Notes under the pieces: model-generated
What the model saw: only the letters and a program-made list of their open reading frames with translations
Told to the model about the DNA's origin: nothing
The model's database searches: none
Shown: piece after piece, positions 33,273 through 41,600 of the stretch
How positions within the stretch are numbered: position 1 is the first letter of the stretch
How the letters are laid out: each line of letters begins with the position of its first letter
Assembly: GCF_004353185.1 (NCBI RefSeq)
Contig: NZ_SMUS01000013.1
Location: forward strand, 34,345 to 98,344
Length of the DNA: 64,000 nt
Reading direction: 5' to 3'
DNA from: Clostridium cuniculi
GTDB taxonomy: Bacteria > Bacillota > Clostridia > Clostridiales > Clostridiaceae
Translations under genes and position numbers: made by a program

Positions 33273-35489
33273 ATGATATTAGATAAGAGAACATTATTAG
33301 TTAGTATTATTTTTTGTATTTTTGTATTTTTAATTTCAATTTGTACTTTAAATAAATTTTCTACTAATGCTATGAATGAAAATGGAGAAGAACAATTATT
33401 AAAAGCAAATTCACAAGATAGTGAGTTAGGTAAAGTTAGAATTGAAACTGTACTAGATAATAAAATGGATATTTTTATTGAAAATGTATTAGAATCTGGA
33501 TCCATAGAAAATAATAAAATTGATGATGTAAAGATTGTTGAACTTATAAAACGTTTTAGAAAAGAAAATTTTATAGAAATTATGGGAGTAATAGGAAATG
33601 GAAATGCAATCTTTGTAAATGATAATGATGAAAGAATGACAATTGATGAAAAGACAATTTATTCTATTTTGCTAGAAGAAAAAAGGATTTTCAAATATTC
33701 AATTAATGGAGAAGATTATTTAGTAATAAAAAATTCATTAGATGATTATGATGAAGATAGTATAACTACCGTTTATTTACATAAAGATAAATCGCAAAAT
33801 ACAGACTTACTTATACCAGTTTATACAGAGTCAGGATACTCCTATATTGTTGATAGTAATGGTAATGGTATTTTTTATTCAAATAAAGATATGACCCAAA
33901 TTAGGTTAGACAATATTTTTGATATAATATTAGAATTCTCTGAAAAAAATTCAGATCAAGTTAATAAATTTAAGTTAGATATGTTTAATAAAAAAAGTGG
34001 AGTTATTAAGTATGAGGGGCCAGGTGAAAGGAGATGGATGGCTTATACACCTATTGGTTTTGAAGATTTGTACCTGTGCACTATAATTCCAGAATATGTT
34101 ATAGATAGTGATGTAGATGAAATAGAAAGTTTGAATTTTTGGGCATCAATAGTAATAATAATTGATATTATTTTAATAGCTGGATTCTTTAAATTTGTTG
34201 AGAGTGTTAAAAGAAGAAAAAATGATAAAATACTAAATTTAGACCCTATTACAAATGGGAACTCTTATAAAAAATTTAATGAGGAATTAAAAAAGATATA
34301 TATAAAGAAAGAATTAAAAGCTATATATATGTCTATAGATTTAGATAATTTTAAAATAGTTAATACTGTTTTAGGTAAAGAATGTGGTGATCAAGTATTA
34401 AAAAATATATATAAAATTTTAGAGTTTCATATAGGAAGCAATGGTTGCTATTGCCGTAAAGAAGCAGATGAATTTTTAGCTTATTACGAATATAAAGACC
34501 ATGAAGATTTAGAATATATTGTGAATAGCATATGTGAATCTATACGACATATAAAACTATCACAAAATCATATATTAATACCTTCAGTTGGTATATGCTA
34601 TATGAATAACAAAGATATTCCTGTAGAGAGTTTAGAAATAAATGCAATTATAGCTAAAAAGAAATCAAAAAATAAAATAAATGAATTTTATTCATATTTC
34701 AAAGAAAGCAATTTCTATGAAATGATTGATAATAAGAATATATTAGATGATATGAATAACGCTATTAAAAATAAAGAATTTAGATTAGTATATCAACCTA
34801 AGTTTGATGCAAAAACCAAGAAAGTAGTTGGAGCTGAAGCATTAATAAGATGGATAAAATTAGATAATTCTACAGTGTTTCCAAATGAATTTATCCCAGT
34901 AGCAGAGAAAACAGGATTTATTACATTTATAGATAGTTATGTATTTAGGGAGGTTTGCGAAAAACAAGCTGAATGGCTTAAAAAAGGATACGATATAGTA
35001 CCTATTTCTTTAAATTTATCAAGAGAAAAAATAAAAGATCAGAATTTTTTATATGAATATTTAAAAATAATTAGAGAAGTAGGGTTAGAAAAAGAATATG
35101 TGCAATTAGAAATTACAGAGGGTGATACATATTCATATGATAATGTAAGAAGTAATATAGTAGATCTAATTAAAGATGCTGGATTTAAAGTGCTAATAGA
35201 CGACTTTGGAGTTGGTTATTCTTCATTATCTATGTTAAAAGATATAAAGGCAGATTTTTTAAAGATAGATAGAAGTTTTATTATTGATGAGACAATTAGT
35301 GGAAAAGCTATGGTAAAATACATTGCTAAAATTGCTAAAATATTTAATTATAAAATAGTAGCAGAAGGGGTAGAGACTGAAGATCAGTATAATTTCTTAA
35401 AAGAAGAATGTGATGAAATTCAAGGATATTATTTCTCTAAACCTTTAGAAGAAGAAGAGTTTATAGATAAGTATTTAAATAAGTTATAA
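33273..35489 (+). CDS. sensor-GGDEF(degenerate)-EAL phosphodiesterase, copy 2
   Basis: 738 residues, same layout as the preceding gene and very similar throughout the cytoplasmic part, with more change in the sensor region, so the two may read different signals. The GGDEF signature is again EADEF; EALIRW, IDDFGVGYSS and the closing EIQGYYFSKPLEE are intact. ATG 33273 is aligned with the start of the paralogue; the ATG at 33264 is too near the ribosome site. Terminated at 35583. Confidence 0.9.
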   Translation: MILDKRTLLVSIIFCIFVFLISICTLNKFSTNAMNENGEEQLLKANSQDSELGKVRIETVLDNKMDIFIENVLESGSIENNKIDDVKIVELIKRFRKENFIEIMGVIGNGNAIFVNDNDERMTIDEKTIYSILLEEKRIFKYSINGEDYLVIKNSLDDYDEDSITTVYLHKDKSQNTDLLIPVYTESGYSYIVDSNGNGIFYSNKDMTQIRLDNIFDIILEFSEKNSDQVNKFKLDMFNKKSGVIKYEGPGERRWMAYTPIGFEDLYLCTIIPEYVIDSDVDEIESLNFWASIVIIIDIILIAGFFKFVESVKRRKNDKILNLDPITNGNSYKKFNEELKKIYIKKELKAIYMSIDLDNFKIVNTVLGKECGDQVLKNIYKILEFHIGSNGCYCRKEADEFLAYYEYKDHEDLEYIVNSICESIRHIKLSQNHILIPSVGICYMNNKDIPVESLEINAIIAKKKSKNKINEFYSYFKESNFYEMIDNKNILDDMNNAIKNKEFRLVYQPKFDAKTKKVVGAEALIRWIKLDNSTVFPNEFIPVAEKTGFITFIDSYVFREVCEKQAEWLKKGYDIVPISLNLSREKIKDQNFLYEYLKIIREVGLEKEYVQLEITEGDTYSYDNVRSNIVDLIKDAGFKVLIDDFGVGYSSLSMLKDIKADFLKIDRSFIIDETISGKAMVKYIAKIAKIFNYKIVAEGVETEDQYNFLKEECDEIQGYYFSKPLEEEEFIDKYLNKL

Positions 35490-35582
35490 ATATAAAATAT
35501 ATTGATAATTTATCAAGACTAGTATGTGTATTAATAGATATAGGAAAGAATTCTTTTAGATGAATAGTATGGTATATATGTA

Positions 35583-35619
35583 AAACACAATCCGATTTAA
35601 ATAAGGATTGTGTTTTTTT
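35583..35619 (+). terminator. terminator after EAL copy 2
   Basis: AACACAATCC / GGATTGTGTT with T run. Confidence 0.88.
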
Positions 35620-35678
35620 ACTATTTCTTTAATATAAAATAGATAGATGAAAATATGAATAATTAAAAAGTTTTTAAT

Positions 35679-36587
35679 CTATAGAAATTTTGATTGAAAT
35701 AGACTAAGAAGCTCTTGTACATCTTTTTGAGGGGAACGACCAAACATCCATCGGTAGTCTCGGATAAATTGAGATACACTTTCATATCCAACCTCTAGTG
35801 CGGCATCAGTTACGCTCATAGATTTGTCTAGCATAAGCTTCCTTGCTTCTATAAGTCGAAGCTTTTTTTTACATTGAAGAGGACCCATTCCTACAGCACT
35901 TTTGAATTTTTGGTGAAAGCTAGATAAGCTCATGTTGCTTTGTTCTGCTAATTCCTCTACTGTAAAAGGATCTTTATAATGATGTTTAATCCAATTGTTA
36001 ATATAGTAAATATCTCCTGCTTGCTGAAGATTAACAATGTTTTGAAGAAATTGTTTTCCATATGGTCCTGAAATTACATTAAAGATAATCTCACGTTTTA
36101 GGTGTTTACCCATGAATGACAACTTGTCCATTTGTTCATTCATACTCAATAATCGGAATATAACTTCTAAAAGTTTATTATTATCATTATGTTTAATATT
36201 ATTATGATATTCTGTTTCAAATAATTTCCCAGGAAAATCCCCTTCCATGTCTAATAAGACAGAGATAACATCATCTATGGAAAACTCGATTAACAACGCA
36301 AGAAAGGGTGAATCCGGCGAGGCAAGTAAAGGTTGCCCAGATATAGGGGTATCTATTGCAGAAATTAAATATTGCCCAGAAGTATAATCTGATATCCCTG
36401 TTGCAAAATAAAGGCGCATAGTACCGTTTATAACAAGGGATATAAACGGATTAGGTATGCTTGGAATGTCAATATCTTTCTGGATATAACGATAAATTGT
36501 AAGATACGGAATTGTGGTCTTATTTTGACCTTCCGTTATTGCAAGTTGCTCAACAGTTGAATAAAGATTTCTTAGTGTAGTGTTCAT
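35679..36587 (-). CDS. AraC family transcriptional regulator
   Basis: 302 residues. AraC-type N-terminal domain (PF06719-like; PFISLVINGTMRLYF near residue 42) and a C-terminal double helix-turn-helix (FTVEELAEQSNMSLSSFHQK near 203, then VTDAALEVGYESVSQFIRDY near 260). Overlaps the Cys-rich gene by four bases (ATGA). Base composition here is higher in GC than the surrounding cassette, which suggests a different source. Likely controls the neighbouring alcohol dehydrogenase. Confidence 0.9.
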   Translation of the reverse strand: MNTTLRNLYSTVEQLAITEGQNKTTIPYLTIYRYIQKDIDIPSIPNPFISLVINGTMRLYFATGISDYTSGQYLISAIDTPISGQPLLASPDSPFLALLIEFSIDDVISVLLDMEGDFPGKLFETEYHNNIKHNDNNKLLEVIFRLLSMNEQMDKLSFMGKHLKREIIFNVISGPYGKQFLQNIVNLQQAGDIYYINNWIKHHYKDPFTVEELAEQSNMSLSSFHQKFKSAVGMGPLQCKKKLRLIEARKLMLDKSMSVTDAALEVGYESVSQFIRDYRWMFGRSPQKDVQELLSLFQSKFL

Positions 36588-36805
36588 TGAACCTCTTCCT
36601 TACTTATTAGTATTAATTTGGAAAAATCATCAAAAGAATCACCTTTTCTGAATTCAGCACCATCTACTAAATTAAAAAAACAATTTGGAATTTCTTTCAA
36701 TCGAAGATTTTGGCTAATACAAGGTGTACATCCTTTATTATGGTTTGTAGGGTGTAAGGGACATTTCAAATTTTTGCAGGTGCAAAATCCTTTTAAATTA
36801 CTCAT
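36584..36805 (-). CDS. Cys-rich small protein (DUF6485-like)
   Basis: 73 residues from the ATG at 36805 (GGAGGAAAAAT before it): MSNLKGFCTCKNLKCPLHP then CTPCISQN; CTC, C and CTPC suggest one zinc or iron site. An upstream ATG at 36847 lies in the 17-base palindrome and is rejected. Coupled to the AraC gene by a four-base overlap. Confidence 0.7.
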   Translation of the reverse strand: MSNLKGFCTCKNLKCPLHPTNHNKGCTPCISQNLRLKEIPNCFFNLVDGAEFRKGDSFDDFSKLILISKEEVQ

Positions 36806-36826
36806 ATTTTTCCTCCGGTAATTATG

Positions 36827-36865
36827 TTTATTAGTAAAAGTATTCATGATACTTTTACTAATAAA
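36827..36865. repeat. perfect 17-base palindrome upstream of the Cys-rich/AraC pair
   Basis: TTTATTAGTAAAAGTAT and ATACTTTTACTAATAAA around the five bases TCATG. Ends about 15 bases before the ribosome site of the Cys-rich gene. Operator, attenuator or terminator of the dehydrogenase gene upstream. Confidence 0.7.
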
Positions 36866-36905
36866 TCAAGATATATTTCTATACATATCAATTAGGTGTT
36901 ATCCT

Positions 36906-37865
36906 TTATTTTGACATACTCAATACAGCACGGAAATGTGTTTTTGAAGACATCATTTTTTCATAGGCTTCAGGAGCTTGTTCTAAAGGAAAGACTTCAA
37001 TCATTGGACGTACATCTGTTAGTATGCTGTATCGGATAGCTGCCTCCATTTCGTTTATATCAGTAAATGTACCTTTTACAGTATATGGACCTTTTAAAAA
37101 GTCCATAGCAGACCATTGTAATTGTTCATCTGAGACTGCTGCAATAATGAGTTCACCATCCGTCCTCAACCCACCTATCAGAGAAGAAATTACTTTTGCA
37201 TTTGGTGCTGTAGCTATAATTACTTTTGCACCACCTAATGATTTTAAAACTTCAGCTATATCTTCCTTATCTGAATCAATATAATGATGTGCTCCAAGTT
37301 GTCTTGAAAGACTCTCTTTATCTGTGCCACGAGAAATAGCAACCGTTTCATAACCGGCTTTCTTTGCGTACTGTATTGCAAGGTGACCAAGTCCACCAAT
37401 ACCAGAGATTGCTACAATGTCACCAGGACGTGCTTTACTATTCCTTAATGCACTAAATGTAGTTTCTCCTGCACATAGCAATGGAGCTGCTTCTTCGGCT
37501 GAGATTTCGTCTGGAATTAGAATTAAACCATCCTCATAAGCAACCATATATTCTGCATATCCTCCGTCTGTTGTAAGAGCTGTTGTATGACCATGTCCTC
37601 CATGCCATCCGATACCTACTCGTTGACCAACTTTCCATTTTGTAGAATTAACTCCCAATTTTTCTACTATGCCTACTACTTCGTGTCCTGGAATACGAGG
37701 ATAGGATGAAGTAGCACCCTCAATAACTTTTGAATCACCGTGGCATATTCCGCATGCTTCTACACGAAGAAGTACCTGACCTTCTCCTGGTTGTGGCACA
37801 GGAATTTCAACTAGCTTCATAGGCTCTCCTTTTGCTGATACTTGAATTGCTCTCATCATTGACAT
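36906..37865 (-). CDS. zinc-type alcohol dehydrogenase lacking the structural zinc loop
   Basis: 319 residues. Catalytic zinc site CGICHGDSKVIEG (Cys37 region) and GHEVVGIVE, Rossmann motif ISGIGGLGHLAIQYAKKAG near 151. Members of this subgroup read about WHGGHCGxCxxC...C...GGYAEYM; here the segment is GWHGGHGHTTALTTDGGYAEYM, so the four-cysteine structural zinc lobe is absent and the protein is about 20 residues short of the usual 338-340. The frame stays open. Activity and substrate uncertain. GGAGG precedes the start. Confidence 0.85.
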   Translation of the reverse strand: MSMMRAIQVSAKGEPMKLVEIPVPQPGEGQVLLRVEACGICHGDSKVIEGATSSYPRIPGHEVVGIVEKLGVNSTKWKVGQRVGIGWHGGHGHTTALTTDGGYAEYMVAYEDGLILIPDEISAEEAAPLLCAGETTFSALRNSKARPGDIVAISGIGGLGHLAIQYAKKAGYETVAISRGTDKESLSRQLGAHHYIDSDKEDIAEVLKSLGGAKVIIATAPNAKVISSLIGGLRTDGELIIAAVSDEQLQWSAMDFLKGPYTVKGTFTDINEMEAAIRYSILTDVRPMIEVFPLEQAPEAYEKMMSSKTHFRAVLSMSK

Positions 37866-38070
37866 ATATCATACCTCCTAAAATTTTATATTGTAACAAT
37901 CATGATGTATCATACAGTTTCCTGTTAAAATCATTTTTTATGAGTGTATGATAATATTTTTGCACAAATAGAAAAACTTCGATTGCCTATTTATTTAAAT
38001 AATTTGCACGATTCTATTTATTATTTTTAAAGTTAATTAGACTTATTCCTTTAAATACCTTATATAATGT

Positions 38071-38126
38071 AAAAACCTCACTTGCTATTGATACAGAGAA
38101 TCGTATCATAAGTAAATGAGGTTTTA
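38071..38126. repeat. hairpin around attachment-like repeat 3
   Basis: AAAACCTCACTT / AAGTAAATGAGGTTTT outer stem, TGATAC / GTATCA inner stem. The same layout surrounds repeat 2 (29873-29925). Could be both terminator and recombination site. Confidence 0.65.
38098..38115 (+). repeat. attachment-site-like direct repeat 3
   Basis: GAATCGTATCATAAGTAA, 16 of 18 identical to the rlmH end and likewise 16 of 18 to the recalled staphylococcal core. Marks the right limit of the accessory region. Confidence 0.72.
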
Positions 38127-38192
38127 GTCATAACCGGTAAAACTATTTGGCTAGGATAGTTTTTATAAGTTAAGATATTTTTAGTTTGTATT

Positions 38193-38582
38193 CTACAAGT
38201 TATTATATATATGAAGTATTGTTAATAATATAAGAAGAATGGTTAATTTTCTATGAAAAATAATCCATATTTTTTTAAGCCTTCTTCGCAATAAATAAGT
38301 AATACATAAAAGCAACAAAATAATGAAGCATATTGTTCCTAAATTTAATGTAAAAAACTTAGATGCAATTTGTACATCTTTAAAAGTAGTTGTTATGTCA
38401 TTTCCTGCAAAAATACCATGTAGAAAACCGGTAATAATCATTAATATTCCAGCCACAATATGATATTTTCTAAAAAAAGAGTTTATTGAATATTTTCCGC
38501 TTCTTCTAGTTATGTATTTCAAAGCTGTAAAAATAAGCAACGCTATACTAATCCAAGCAAATCTAATACTAATATAATACAA
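38193..38582 (-). CDS. four-helix heme membrane protein (ferric-reductase-like)
   Basis: 129 residues, four membrane helices. Two histidine pairs at helix positions typical of heme ligands: YHIVAGILMIITGFLHG (about 43-58) and FHRKLTILLILLTILHIY at the end. Resembles the transmembrane part of ferric reductase-like/cytochrome b proteins. Thirteen bases downstream of the EFR1 ferredoxin gene, so probably an electron-transfer pair controlled by the divergent MarR gene. Confidence 0.75.
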   Translation of the reverse strand: MYYISIRFAWISIALLIFTALKYITRRSGKYSINSFFRKYHIVAGILMIITGFLHGIFAGNDITTTFKDVQIASKFFTLNLGTICFIILLLLCITYLLRRRLKKIWIIFHRKLTILLILLTILHIYNNL

Positions 38583-38595
38583 AGTATACTCTCCT

Positions 38596-39354
38596 TTATT
38601 GATTATTAGAATTAATAATTTCTTTTAATGAAACATGTTCATTTCTAAATCTAGCCTGAGGATTCTTATCACCTTTTACTTGGATAGCTTTTACTGGACA
38701 ATTATTTACACAAGAAAGGCAAGATTCACAATGATTACTAAATATAATTTCTTTTGATTCATTAAAAGATACATTTGCTCTTGGGCATACTTTTATACAA
38801 GTACTACATTTAATACAATTCTTATTTACTGAGAAATTAGAAGGGCTATCTATTGGATGAAATAGATTTACAGTTTTTAATATATTCCTTAATAGTCCTC
38901 CTATTATAATACCATTGTTTATATACTTTCTATTATTATTTATGTCATCTATTAAATGATTTATATTTTCTTCTATATTCTTATCTAAAGATTTTTCTTT
39001 ATCAATATTTGCAATTGGTATGTGATTTCCTATCATTTTTATGCTATTAGAATAGCTAATATTAATATTGTGTTTTTTTGCAAAAGATTTAACCCATTTT
39101 GTAGCATTACCATTATTATTACCACAAGTCATAATTATAAAGATATATGGACTTATTAATGTTATTTTTTCTATAAACTCTTTTACTATATTAGGCACAG
39201 AAAGTCCATAGGTAGGAAAAATAATGCCTATCTTTTCATCTTCAAAAACATACTGATTTCCTTTTAATACTTGAGGAATAGAATAAAGATCTCCACCAAC
39301 TTTTTTTGCAATATATAATGAATTTCCGGTTCCAGTAAAATAAAAAGTTTTCAT
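38596..39354 (-). CDS. EFR1-family ferredoxin with flavodoxin-like domain
   Basis: 252 residues. Flavodoxin-like N-terminus with the FMN phosphate loop FTGTGNSLYIAKK and IGIIFPTYGLSVPNIVKEF; C-terminal two [4Fe-4S] clusters, CIKCSTCIKVCP near 178 and CESCLSCVNNCP near 206. Cytoplasmic electron carrier, predicted to feed the heme membrane protein encoded after it. GGAGA before the ATG; three MarR-type boxes upstream. Confidence 0.88.
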   Translation of the reverse strand: MKTFYFTGTGNSLYIAKKVGGDLYSIPQVLKGNQYVFEDEKIGIIFPTYGLSVPNIVKEFIEKITLISPYIFIIMTCGNNNGNATKWVKSFAKKHNINISYSNSIKMIGNHIPIANIDKEKSLDKNIEENINHLIDDINNNRKYINNGIIIGGLLRNILKTVNLFHPIDSPSNFSVNKNCIKCSTCIKVCPRANVSFNESKEIIFSNHCESCLSCVNNCPVKAIQVKGDKNPQARFRNEHVSLKEIINSNNQ

Positions 39355-39484
39355 AATAAATTATCTCCTCTCTAAATTAATAATGTTTTTTATACAAATC
39401 ATTACTTCAAATACTTATTCATATTATTAGCTATTCAAAGTCTATATAGATTGTATAGAGCACGAATTTAGATAACCATCAAAC

Positions 39485-39502
39485 ATGTTTCTTTGGAAAC
39501 AT
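39485..39502. promoter_or_regulatory. MarR operator-like box 1
   Basis: ATGTTTCTTTGGAAACAT, perfect dyad, extended on both sides by AAAC/GTTT. Confidence 0.75.
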
Positions 39503-39520
39503 GTTTATAATATCACCAAC

Positions 39521-39538
39521 ATGTTTCCGAGTCAACAT
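39521..39538. promoter_or_regulatory. MarR operator-like box 2
   Basis: ATGTTTCCGAGTCAACAT, same spacing as box 1. Confidence 0.65.
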
Positions 39539-39598
39539 TATTGATGATTAAATTTATTAATGCCATTTACAAATTTTATTAAAATCATTAAAATAAAT

Positions 39599-39616
39599 AT
39601 GTTTCCTAGAATACAT
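39599..39616. promoter_or_regulatory. MarR operator-like box 3
   Basis: ATGTTTCCTAGAATACAT, ending seven bases before the MarR gene's ribosome site. Confidence 0.65.
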
Positions 39617-39635
39617 CTAATTGGAGGTTACACTT

Positions 39636-40112
39636 TTGAATAAAAAAATTGAGACAATAGTAAGTGAAATTGAAACTTTAATCGTACAATTTGAAGAAAA
39701 AAAATATTCTCACAATGAGGAAAAGATTGCGCAATTATTAAAAGAAAATGAAATTATTAATATTAATCATATTTCCATTACAGAATGTCATGTAATATCA
39801 TGTATTGCTAGTATAGAAGAAGCAAATGGAATTACAATTGCTAAAAAACTTAAAATGACTAGAGGGGGAATTTCTAAAATAGCTAATCGTCTCATAGAAA
39901 AGAATCTTATTACAACTTATAAAGATGAAAACAATGAAAAGAAAATTTTTTATAAACTAACTGAGTTGGGAGAAAAAGTTGATAAGATACACAATCAACT
40001 TCATAAAAAAAATTATGATTCTCTTTGCAATATAGTGAGTAATTACACATCACAAGAGCAAGATATAATTCTTAGATTTATAAAAGATTTACAGGATAAT
40101 AATATTAATTGA
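39636..40112 (+). CDS. MarR family transcriptional regulator
   Basis: 158 residues from a TTG at 39636, eight bases after GGAGG; an in-frame TTG at 39621 overlaps that site. Winged helix: ITIAKKLKMTRGGISKIANRL (about 70-91) and wing KDENNEKKIFYKLT. Divergent from the EFR1/heme pair. Three matching dyads in the intergenic region suggest that it represses itself and that pair. Signal unknown. Confidence 0.88.
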   Translation: MNKKIETIVSEIETLIVQFEEKKYSHNEEKIAQLLKENEIININHISITECHVISCIASIEEANGITIAKKLKMTRGGISKIANRLIEKNLITTYKDENNEKKIFYKLTELGEKVDKIHNQLHKKNYDSLCNIVSNYTSQEQDIILRFIKDLQDNNIN

Positions 40113-40172
40113 ATAAAATTAATCTACTTACTTAAAATATAACTATATTTTAGATAAGGAGATCAAATTTAT

Positions 40173-40898
40173 ATGTACAGTACTATATTATTTAGCACAA
40201 TAATCAAATGTATTTTAATATATATTTTAGCACTGATTCTTAGTAAGTTAATTGGAATTAAAATTATTTCACAAATGAATTTTTTTGATTTTATAATGGC
40301 TGTTTCTGTAGGATCAATGATTGCTAAAATTATAATTGATAAAGACCATGTAGTTTTTTCTGGAATTATAGCATTAATAATTTTTACATTATTAACTATA
40401 GCAACTAGTTATTTAAATTTAAAAAGTTATATGGCTAGAAGAATAATAAATGCTAAGACTTTAATATTAATAGAAAATGGACGTATTATTGATAAAAATA
40501 TGAAAAGACTTAGACTTACAATAAATGAGCTTATGATGAAATTAAGAGAGAAAGATGTTTTTAATTTAGAGGATGTACAATTTGCAATTATGGAGAGTAA
40601 TGGTCAATTATCAGTTCTAATAAAATCTAATAAAAAGCCAATAACTCCATATGATATGGATTTAAAGGTAAAGAGTTCTTCTTTAATAAATGATATTATA
40701 ATTGATGGAAAAATAATAGATAAGAATCTTGAAATAGTAGGCATAGATAAAAGTTGGTTACAGTCTGAGCTTAAAAGGAAAAATATAAATAATATTGAAG
40801 ATGTTTTTTATGCAGGTGTAGATAAAGATAAAAAGCTTATTATTTCGGAAAAGTATCCTGATGATTTTAATCCAGAAAATAAATTTGGTATAGAATAA
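40173..40898 (+). CDS. DUF421 (YetF-like) membrane protein
   Basis: 241 residues. Three membrane helices (about 5-25, 36-52, 58-80) and a cytoplasmic DUF421 domain: NFFDFIMAVSVGSMIAKI, then KTLILIENGRIIDKNMKRLR, LMMKLREKDVFNLEDVQFAI, ESNGQLSV. The C-terminal repeat of the domain (VFYAGVDKDKKLIIS) is present. YetF-type proteins are of unknown function in stress or spore membranes. AAGGAG before the ATG. Confidence 0.9.
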   Translation: MYSTILFSTIIKCILIYILALILSKLIGIKIISQMNFFDFIMAVSVGSMIAKIIIDKDHVVFSGIIALIIFTLLTIATSYLNLKSYMARRIINAKTLILIENGRIIDKNMKRLRLTINELMMKLREKDVFNLEDVQFAIMESNGQLSVLIKSNKKPITPYDMDLKVKSSSLINDIIIDGKIIDKNLEIVGIDKSWLQSELKRKNINNIEDVFYAGVDKDKKLIISEKYPDDFNPENKFGIE

Positions 40899-40972
40899 AT
40901 ATTAATGATAATGCGGATGAATAGAAAATATTGTATTAATTTTAATTATTTATAAAAAATAAATAAAAAAGG

Positions 40973-41001
40973 TTGCAATTAAGTAAATAGTATGTTATTA
41001 T
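40973..41001 (+). promoter_or_regulatory. promoter of zinc-ribbon gene copy 1
   Basis: TTGCAA, 17 bases, TATTAT. About 100 bases of leader follow, conserved with copy 2. Confidence 0.8.
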
Positions 41002-41110
41002 AAAAGAGTAGCAAAGTTGCTAACAAAAAAGTTTCATTTAGATAAATAGTTTCTCGAAAATTAGAGATTATTATATCAATTTAGAATCTTTAATTTTAGG
41101 AGGAATATTT

Positions 41111-41263
41111 ATGACAGATAAGACAATAACATGTAGAGATTGCGGAAGTGAATTCGTATTTTCAGTAGGAGAACAAGAATTCTATAAAGAAAAAGGATTC
41201 GAAAATGAGCCAACAAGATGTGTATCTTGTAGAAGAGCTAAAAAAGAACAAAATAGAAGATAA
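41111..41263 (+). CDS. zinc-ribbon protein (zf-trcl type), copy 1
   Basis: 50 residues: MTDKTITCRDCGSEFVFSVG, then EQEFYKEKGFENEPTRCVSC and a basic end. Two CxxC pairs bind one zinc. Differs from copy 2 (49405) by only two residues. AGGAGG before the ATG. Promoter, leader, gene and terminator are all duplicated. Widespread Firmicute family of unknown function. Confidence 0.9.
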   Translation: MTDKTITCRDCGSEFVFSVGEQEFYKEKGFENEPTRCVSCRRAKKEQNRR

Positions 41264-41277
41264 TTTTAGATTGTTAT

Positions 41278-41306
41278 AGGTTGTAGTTTAAACTACAACC
41301 TTTTTT
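41278..41306 (+). terminator. terminator of zinc-ribbon copy 1
   Basis: AGGTTGTAGTTTAAACTACAACCT perfect palindrome core with T run. Confidence 0.93.
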
Positions 41307-41409
41307 GATATTTATAACTTATGAATTATATACAGATAAGAATAAACAGTTAAAAGGAATAGTATAAGATAACAGATACTATTCTTTTTAATTATTTACA
41401 TTCTTTTAG

Positions 41410-41586
41410 CTAGTTTTGAGATATGCATTTTTTAGGACAAGCAAGTTGGCATGCTCCACAATCAACACAAGCTGATGGATTTATTGTTCTTTTTTTATTT
41501 TCTAATTGTGATATACATCCGACTTTACATACTCTTTCACAGTTTCCACAAGATATACATTTAAATTTATCAATTACTCTCGGCAT
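41410..41586 (-). CDS. 2[4Fe-4S] ferredoxin
   Basis: 58 residues on the minus strand: MPRVIDKFKCISCGNCERVC followed by KVGC, then CVDCGACQLACPKKC. Eight cysteines for two clusters. AGAGGTC before the ATG, 15 bases after the PNPOx-like gene, so cotranscribed with it. A plus-strand frame over the same bases is a shadow. Confidence 0.9.
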   Translation of the reverse strand: MPRVIDKFKCISCGNCERVCKVGCISQLENKKRTINPSACVDCGACQLACPKKCISQN

Positions 41587-41600
41587 AGATATGACCTCTT

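Larger units (their letters stand above)
37866..38192. other. gap holding the third attachment-like repeat
   Basis: No gene. A palindrome-like CATGATGTATCATACAG region near 37900, AT-rich sequence, then the hairpin with repeat 3 (38071-38126). Confidence 0.5.
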
